A stretch of DNA of 64,000 bases. Source: Pseudomonas sp. AL03. Its GTDB lineage: Bacteria > Pseudomonadota > Gammaproteobacteria > Pseudomonadales > Pseudomonadaceae. The stretch is taken from positions 1-64,000 of the forward strand of contig NZ_JASBRE010000015.1 in the NCBI RefSeq assembly GCF_029960815.1. The letters are read 5' to 3'. Made by a program: the position numbers and the translations under genes. Below the pieces are notes generated by a model that was given only the letters and a program-made list of their open reading frames with translations, did no database searches and was not told the DNA's origin. Below, one piece after another: positions 11,174 to 20,100 of the stretch. Position 1 is the stretch's first letter. Every line of letters starts with the position of its first letter.

Positions 11174-14100
11174 TGGAACACACCACTGCCCAGCGTATCG
11201 CCACTCGCTTCGCCGGCCTGCCTGCTGACAAGCGCCGCGAGTTTCTGCAACGCATGCAAGAGCAGGGTGTGAGCTTCGGGCAACTGCCGATTCCGCCGGC
11301 TGCCGAGCCGCAAACGACCTTCGAACTGTCGTACGCGCAGCAGCGCCAATGGTTCCTCTGGCAGCTTGATCCGCAGAGCTCGGCCTACAACATTCCTGCT
11401 GCGTTGCGTTTGCACGGGCCGCTGAATGTCGTGGCGTTGCAGCAAAGTTTCGACGTGCTGCTGGAGCGGCATCAGAGCCTGCGCAGCCGTTTCGTCGAAG
11501 ACGACGGTCAGGTGGTGCAGACACTGGCCGAGTTCACGTCGCTGCCGATCGCACAGATCGACCAGCGCGCCGAACCTCAGGAACAGCGCCTCGATCTGGC
11601 GATGAAAAGCGTCGAGCACGAGATTGCCCGGCCGTTCGATCTTCAGCACGGTCCGCTGTTGCGGGTCAGCTTGTTGCAGCTCGATACCGAGGACCACGTG
11701 CTGTTGCTGACACTGCACCACATCGTCACCGATGGCTGGTCGATGGGCGTATTGGTGGAAGAATTTTCCCGGCTCTACGCCGCGCATTGCCAAGGTCAGA
11801 ACGCAGCGCTGGAAGCGTTGCCGATCCAGTATTCCGATTACGCGATGTGGCAACGCCGCTGGATGGAAGCGGGCGAGCTGGAACGTCAACTCAACTGGTG
11901 GCGTGAAACGCTGGGCAGCGAACAACCGCTGCTGGAATTGCCCACCGACCGTCCACGCCCGGCGCAGCCGAGTCAGCGCGGTGCGCGTCTGGATTTCGCC
12001 CTCGACGCGACCCTGGCCAGCGGCCTGATGAGCCTGGCCAAACAGCGCGGCGTCACGCCGTTCATGCTGTTGCTGGCGAGCTTCCAGACCTTGCTCTATC
12101 GCTACAGCGGCCAGTCCGACTTGCGCGTTGGCGTGCCGATTGCCAACCGTAATCGTGCGGAAACCCGGGGTCTGATCGGCTTCTTCGTCAACACCCAGGT
12201 GATGCGTGCCGAACTCGATGGACGTCTGCCGTTCAGCCAGTTGCTCGACCAGACCCGTGCCGCTTCGCTGGATGCCCAGGCCTATCAAGACTTGCCGTTT
12301 GAACGTCTGGTGCAAGCGTTACAAGGTGAACGCAGCCTCAGCCACAGCCCGTTGTTCCAGGTGATGTTCAACCACCAGCAAGCCAAACCGGCGGCGGTCA
12401 GCGGTTTGCTCGCAGGCCTGCGCGTCGAAGCACTGAACGCGACGGCGCACACCACGCAATTCGACCTGCAACTGGACACTCAGGAAGAGGGCGACAAGCT
12501 GTTCGCCAGCCTGACCTATGCCACCGATCTGTTCGACGCCGAGCGCATCGAGCATTTAGCGCGTCATTGGAAGAATTTGTTGGCCGGCGTACTGGCGAAT
12601 CCGCAATGCCCGCTCGCGGAGTTGCCACTGCTGGATGCCGACGAGCGCCTGCGCATCCTCGACGACCTGAACGACACGGCTCAAACCTATCCGGGTGAAG
12701 TCTGCGTGCAGCGGCATTTCGAGGCGCGCGTGGCTGAAGACGGTGAAACGACGGCGCTGGTGTTCCAGGGCCAGCGCCTGAGTTACGCCGAGCTGAACCG
12801 GCGCGCCAACCGCTTGGCCCATCACTTACGCGCCCAAGGTGTTGGCCCGGAAGTGCTGGTGGGGATTGCCTGCGACCGCTCGCTTGAAATGGTCGTCGGT
12901 CTGCTGGCGATCCTCAAGGCCGGTGGCGCCTATGTGCCGCTGGACCCGGAGTACCCGCTCGATCGCCTGAGCTACATGATCGAAGACAGCGGCATTTCGC
13001 TGTTGCTGACCCAGGATCATTTGCTGGCGCAATTGCCGACGCCGGACAACGTGCGCACCTTCTGCCTGCACGCCGAAGGCGATTGGCTGAGCGATTGGCC
13101 GGGTACTGATTTACCCAACCTGGCAATCGCTGAAAACCTCGCCTATGTGATTTACACCTCCGGTTCCACCGGTAAACCCAAAGGCGCCGGCAACCGCCAT
13201 GTGGCGCTGCATAACCGTCTGGAGTGGATGCAGCAAGCCTACAACCTGTTGCCGAGCGACCGCGTGCTGCAAAAAACGCCGTTCAGTTTCGACGTGTCGG
13301 TGTGGGAGTTTTTCTGGCCGCTGATGAAGGGCGCCACTTTGGTCATCGCCGCTCCGGGCGAGCATCGTGATCCGCAACGTCTGGCCGGGTTGATCGTCGA
13401 GCAGGCGATCACCACGCTGCACTTCGTGCCGTCGATGCTCTCGGCCTTCATCGGTGCCGACGAGGCGCTGGCCTGCACGTCGTTGCAACGGATCATTTGC
13501 AGCGGCGAAGCGCTGCCGGTGGAGCTGCAACGGCAGACCCTGCGCAGCCTGCCGCAAGCCAATCTCTACAATCTGTATGGCCCGACCGAAGCAGCCATCG
13601 ACGTGACCCATTGGACCTGCGTGGAAGAGGGCCGCGACAGCGTGCCGATCGGTCGGCCGATTGCCAACCTGCGCACCTGCATCCTCGACAGCGAACTGCA
13701 GCCGTTGCCACTCGGCGCGGTGGGTGAGTTGTACCTGGGCGGCGTCGGCCTCGCTCGCGGTTACCACCGTCGTGGCGCGCTGACCGCCGAGCGTTTTGTG
13801 GTCGACCCGTTTGGCAGCGGCGAGCGCCTGTACCGCACCGGTGACCTGGCGCGTTATCGCGCTGACGGCGCCATCGACTACTGCGGTCGTATCGACCATC
13901 AAGTGAAAATTCGCGGTTTGCGCATCGAATTGGGCGAAATCGAAGCGCGTCTGCAAGAGCATGCCGACGTTCAGGAAGCCGTGGTGTTGGCCCTCGACGG
14001 ACCGAGCGGCAAGCAATTGGTCGCGTACATCGTGCCGCAGGATCGCGCATTGGTCAGCGTCGATGCAGAGCAACAAGGCGCGTGGCGCGAAACCCTGAAA

Positions 14101-17100
14101 AGCCATTTGCTCGCCAGCCTGCCGGATTACATGGTGCCGGCGCAGACCGTGCTGATCGAGCAAATGCCGCTGAGTCCGAACGGCAAACTCGACCGCAAAC
14201 GCCTGCCCGCGCCGACCGCACAGGTCAGCCAACGCGCGTTCGAAGCGCCACGCAGCGAACATGAACAGGTGCTGGCGCAGATCTGGCAGGACGTGTTGGG
14301 CCTGGAGCAGGTCGGGCGTCAGGACAACTTCTTCGAACTGGGCGGCGACTCGATCATTTCGATTCAGGTGGTCAGCCGTGCGCGTCGAGCCGGCCTGAGC
14401 CTGCAGCCGCGTGACCTGTTCCAGCAGCAAACCTTGCAAGCGTTGGCCGCTGTGGTCAAAGAGCAGGCGGCACCGCTGGCGCAACAAGGGCCGGTGGACG
14501 GTGTGCAAACACTTACGCCGATCCAGCGCTGGTTCTTCGACGAACCGATCCCGCAGCGCGCGCATTGGAACCAGGCGGTGTTGCTGGTGCCGCGCGAAAC
14601 CCTCGAATTGCCGCGTCTGCAAGCCGCGCTGCAACGTTTGCTCAAGCAGCACGATGCGCTGCGTTTGCGCTTCAGCCAGGTCGACGGTCAATGGTCGGCG
14701 CGCTACGTCGGTGCCGACAGCTGCGATGTCATCGACATGCTCTGGACCGCTCGCGTGGCCAGCGATGCCTCGCTGGAAGCGGTGTGCGACGAAGCCCAGC
14801 GCAGCCTTAGTTTGCAAGACGGTCCGTTGCTGCGCGTCGCGTTGATCGCCCAGGCTGATGGTTCCCAGCGGTTGCTGTTGGTTATCCACCACTTGGCGGT
14901 GGACGGTGTGTCCTGGCGGGTGTTGCTGGAAGATCTGCAGGCGGCTTACCAAGGGCAAGACCTGCCGCCGAAGACCAGCGCCTTCCAGGCCTGGGCCGAT
15001 AAGCTCGACGCTTATGCGCGCTCCGATGCCGCTGCCAGCGAGCTGGACTGGTGGCAGGCGCACCTTCGCGTCGCGAATGATTCGTTGCCAGCGGCAAATA
15101 CCGGGGCCAGTCAGGCCGGGCATCTGCGCCAGGGCGTCAGCATCGGTCTGGACCGCGAACAGACCCGCCAGTTGCTGCAACAGGCGCCAGCGATCTACCG
15201 CACGCAGGTCAACGACCTGCTGCTGACCGCGCTGGCCCGAACCCTCAGCCGCTGGACCGGCCACGCATCGGCGCTGATTCAGCTCGAAGGCCATGGCCGC
15301 GAAGCGCTGTTCGATGACATTGACCTGACCCGCACCGTTGGCTGGTTCTCCAGCTTGTTCCCGGTGCGCCTGACGCCGACCGCCAACCTTTCGGGTTCGA
15401 TCAAGGCGATCAAGCAGCAATTGCGCGAGATTCCGGTCAAAGGCATGGGCTACGGCCTGTTGCGTTACATGGGTGATGCCGCGACCCAAGCGGCATTGGC
15501 CGCGCTGCCGCAAGCGCGCGTGACGTTCAACTACCTTGGGCAGTTCGACCAGAGCTTCGCCGAAGACGCCCTGTTCACCCCGGCTCGCGAATCCAGCGGT
15601 GCCGCGCAATCGGCGGACGCACCGTTGCCGAACTGGCTGTCGGTGGACGGCCAGGTGTATGGCGGTGAACTGAAACTCGACTGGACCTTCAGCCGCGAAT
15701 GCTTTGACCCGCTTGAGATCGAGGCGCTAGCCGCGCAATTCCGCAGCGAGTTGCTGGCGCTGATCGCCCATTGCCTGAGCGATGGCGCGGGCGGCGTGAC
15801 CCCGGCGGACTTCCCGTTGGCGCGCCTGACTCAAGCGCAACTCGATGGCCTGCCGGTGCCGCCAGCGCAGATCGAGGACCTGTATCCGCTGTCGCCGATG
15901 CAGGCCGGTTTGCTGTTCCATAGCTTGTACGAATCCGATTCCGGCGCGTACGTGAACCAGCTCAGCGTCGAAGCGCGAGGTCTCGACGCCGAGCGTTTGG
16001 GCCGCGCCTGGCAAGCGGTGCTCGACACCCATCCAATCCTGCGCAGCAGCTTCCACTTCCCCGACGGCTTCGAAGCGCCGGTGCAACTGGTGCATCGTCA
16101 TCTGCACTTGCCGCTGACCTGCCTCGACTGGCGCGGCCGCAGCGATCAAGCCGACGCGCTGGCGCAGTTGATCGACAGTGAGCGCCTGCAACTCGATTCG
16201 ACCCAGGCGCCGTTGATGCGTTTGACCCTGGTGCGTCTGGACAATGAGCGTCAGCAACTGATCTACACCCACCATCACCTGTTGCTCGATGGCTGGAGTA
16301 ATTCGCTGCTGTTGAGCGAAGTCCTGCAGCGTTATGCCGGGCAGGAAGTGCAGGCACCGACCGGGCGTTTCGCCGATTACATTGGTTGGTTGCAACGGCA
16401 GGATGCCCACGCCGACGAGATCTTCTGGCGCGAGCAACTGGCGGCCCTCGACAACCCGACCCTGTTGGCGCAGAGCCTGGCGCATGTCGATTTCAAACAG
16501 CAGGCGACGGCAGCGTTCGCCGACCATCGCCAGACCTTCGATGTCGCCACGAGCAAGCGCTTCAGTGAGTTTGCCCGTCAGCAAAAAGTCACGCTCAACA
16601 CCTTGGTCCAAGGTGCCTGGGCACTCTTGCTGCAACGCTACAGCGGTCAACGCAGCGTCGCGTTCGGCGCCACGGTGGCGGGGCGTCCAGTGGACTTGCC
16701 GGGCGCCGAAAGCCAGCTCGGCCTGTTCATCAACACCCTGCCGGTGATCAGCACACCGGACGCGGTCGAAAGCGTCGGCCAGTGGCTGACCCGCTTGCAG
16801 GCGCAAAACCTGGAACTGCGAGAGCATGAATTCACCGCCCTCGGTGATATTCAGCGTTGGGCCGGACGTGCCGGTGAACCGCTGTTCGACAGTCTGTTGG
16901 TGTTCGAAAACTTCCCGGTGGCCGAAGCGCTGCAACAGGGCGCTCCAGCCGGTTTGAGCTTCTCGATCCCGCAGAACCACGAACGCACCAACTTCCCGCT
17001 GACGCTGGCGGCCACTGCCGAAAGCCAACTCAGCCTGAACTGGAGCTACCAGTGCGCGCACTTCAGCAGCGAAGCGATTGCCCGCATGAGCGAGCATTTG

Positions 17101-20100
17101 GCCGCGTTGCTGGCGGCGATGGTTGCCGCGCCACACGCTGCATTGAGTGAACTGGATCTGCTCACTGCGCCAGAGCGAGCAAAGCAGTTGGTGGAGTGGA
17201 ATCCAGCGTTCACCGCGACGGAAAACCCGCTCTGCGTGCATCAGTTGATCGAGGCCCAGGCCGTCGCCCGACCAGACGCCACGGCGCTGATCTTCAACGA
17301 CCTGGAATTGAGCTTCGACCAACTCAACCGCCGCGCCAACCAATTGGCCCATCGCCTGCGTGCACTGGGCATTGGTCCGGAGGTGCGGGTCGGCCTGGCG
17401 ATGCAACGCTCGCCGGAGATGATCATTGGCCTGCTGGCGATCCTCAAGGCGGGCGGCGCCTACGTGCCGCTGGACCCGGCGTACCCGGCCGAGCGTCTGC
17501 GCTATCTGATGGAAGACAGCGGCATTTTGCTGCTGATCAGCCAATCGTGGCTGCGAGAAAAACTGCCCTTGCCGCAAGGCCTGTCGGTGCTGGAAATCGA
17601 CCGCGAACCGCTGGCGTTCATGGCGGACACCAACCCGGTCAACCTGACCTGCGGCGAGAACCTCGCGTACCTGATTTACACCTCGGGCTCCACCGGGCGA
17701 CCAAAAGGCGTCAGCGTGGCTCATGGTCCGTTGGCCATGCATTGCCTGTCGATCGGCGAGTTGTACGGCATGGCCCCGGATGATCGCGAGTTGCAATTCG
17801 CCTCCATCAGCTTCGACGGCGCTCACGAGCGCTGGCTGACACCGCTGGTGTTCGGTTCGGCAGTGATGCCGCGCGATGACGAGTTGTGGAGCGTGGAGCG
17901 CACCTGCGCCGAGATCGAAAAGCACGGCATCACCCTCGCCTGCTTCACCCCGAGTTACCTGCTGCAGATGGCCGATTTCATGGGTGAAGCGGGGCGTGAT
18001 CTGCCGATCCGTTCCTACACCCCGTGCGGGGAAGGGATGGCCAAGCATGCGTTCGACGAGGTGCAGCAAGTGCTGCAACCGAAGCGCCTGATCAACGGCT
18101 ATGGCCCGACCGAAACGGTGATCACGCCGCTGATCTGGCTGGCGTATCCAGAGACTGAATTCGACTCGGCGTTCATGCCGATTGGTCGGCCGGTCGGCAA
18201 CCGCAGCGCCTATATCCTGGACGGTGGCTTGCAGCCGTTGCCGGTTGGCGTGGCGGGCGAGTTGTACCTGGGCGGCGAGGGCGTCGCGCGTGGTTACCAT
18301 CAACGTCCGGACCTGACCGCTGAACGTTTCGTGCCCGATCCGTTCGTGCCGGGCGCACGTTTGTATCGCAGTGGCGACCTCGCGCGGTTCCGTGCCGATG
18401 GTGTCGTTGAGTACCTCGGCCGTATCGACCAGCAAGTGAAGATTCGCGGGTTCCGTATCGAGCTGGGTGAAATCGAAGCCTGCCTGCTTGAACACGAAGG
18501 TGTGCGTGAAGCGTTCGTGATCGATCGCGAAGGCCCGGTGAGCCGCCAGTTGGTTGGTTATGTGGTGCCGCGCGATCCGCTCGCTGATGAGCAGGACCTG
18601 CGTGAAGCGCTGACGTTGCACCTGCGCAGCCGTCTGCCGGCGCACATGCTGCCGGCGCACTTGATGTGCCTGGCCGCGTTGCCGCTGACGCCGAACGGCA
18701 AGCTCGACCGTCAGGGCCTGCCGGCGCCCGAAGCGTCGCGTCAGAACCACGATCAAGTGGCCGCCGCGTCGCCGGTCGAAGCGTTGCTGGTGGAGATCTG
18801 GCAAGCGCTGTTGGGGCTGGATTCGGTGGGCGTCACCGAGAACTTCTTCGAATTGGGTGGTGACTCGATCATCTCCCTGCAAGCGGTGAGTCGTGCCGGG
18901 CAGCGCGGGCTGGTGTTCAGTCCGAAGCAACTGTTCGAGCAGCAGACCATTCGTGCTCTGGCCGCAGTCGCCAGCAGCCGTGAAGCGGCGTTGATCGAAG
19001 CGCCGAAAGTCCCAGCCTTTGCGCTGGTGCCGCACATCGATGTGGCCGCCCGTGAGGGGCTGCAAGACTTGTATCCGCTGTCGCCGATGCAGCAAGGCAT
19101 GCTGTTCCATTGCCTTGATTCGCCGGAGCTGAACCCCTACGTCAACCAGTTGAGCGTGGCGGTGGATGGTTTGCAGGTGCCGCGTTTCCGCGCGGCCTGG
19201 CAAACGCTGGTGGAGCGTCATGAAGTGCTGCGTGCGGCGTTCCGCTGGCGCGATGGTCTGGCCGATCCACTGCAAGCGGTGTTCGCCGACGTCGAGTTGC
19301 CGATCGAAGAGTTCGACTGGCGCGACCGCACCGACACCGAGCAGGCGCTGAGTGAATTGGCGGCAGCGGAACAAGCCAAAGGCTTCGACCTGAGCTGCCC
19401 GCCGTTGATGCGCTTCATTCTGGTGCGTCTGGGCGATGACCGTTACCAGATGATCTGGATCTACCACCACTTGCTGCTTGACGGCTGGAGTGCTTCGCGG
19501 CTGTTGGGCGACATGTTGCGCCTGTACCACAACGACAGCCTGCCGACCCTGACCGGTCGATACGCTGACTACATTGCCTGGCTGCAACGTCAGGACGGCG
19601 TGCAGGCTGAAGGTTTCTGGCGCGAGCGACTGGCAGTGCTCGAAGCGCCGACCATTCTGGCCAAGGCCTCGGGCGCCGCAGGTTCCGGTCATGGCGTGAT
19701 GTACAGCAACCTCGACGCCGAGGCGACGCGCAAACTGCACAGCTTCGCCAAGCGTCAGCGCGTGACCCTCAACACGCTGGTGCAAGGCGCCTGGCTGTTG
19801 TTGCTGCAACGTCACAGCGGCCAACGCAGCGTCGCGTTCGGTGCCACGGTGGCGGGGCGCCCGACCGGTTTGGCCGGCGCGCAGGACATGCTCGGCCTGT
19901 TCATCAACACCTTGCCGGTGATCCAGACCCTCGATCCGGAGCAACCGCTGGGCGAGTGGTTGCGCGCGTTGCAGGATTACAACCTGATGGTGCGCGACTA
20001 CGAACACACGCCATTGTCGGACATTCAGCGCTGGGCCGGGCAGGGTGGCCAGGGCTTGTTCGACAGCATCATCGTGTTCGAAAACCATCCGGTGGACCGG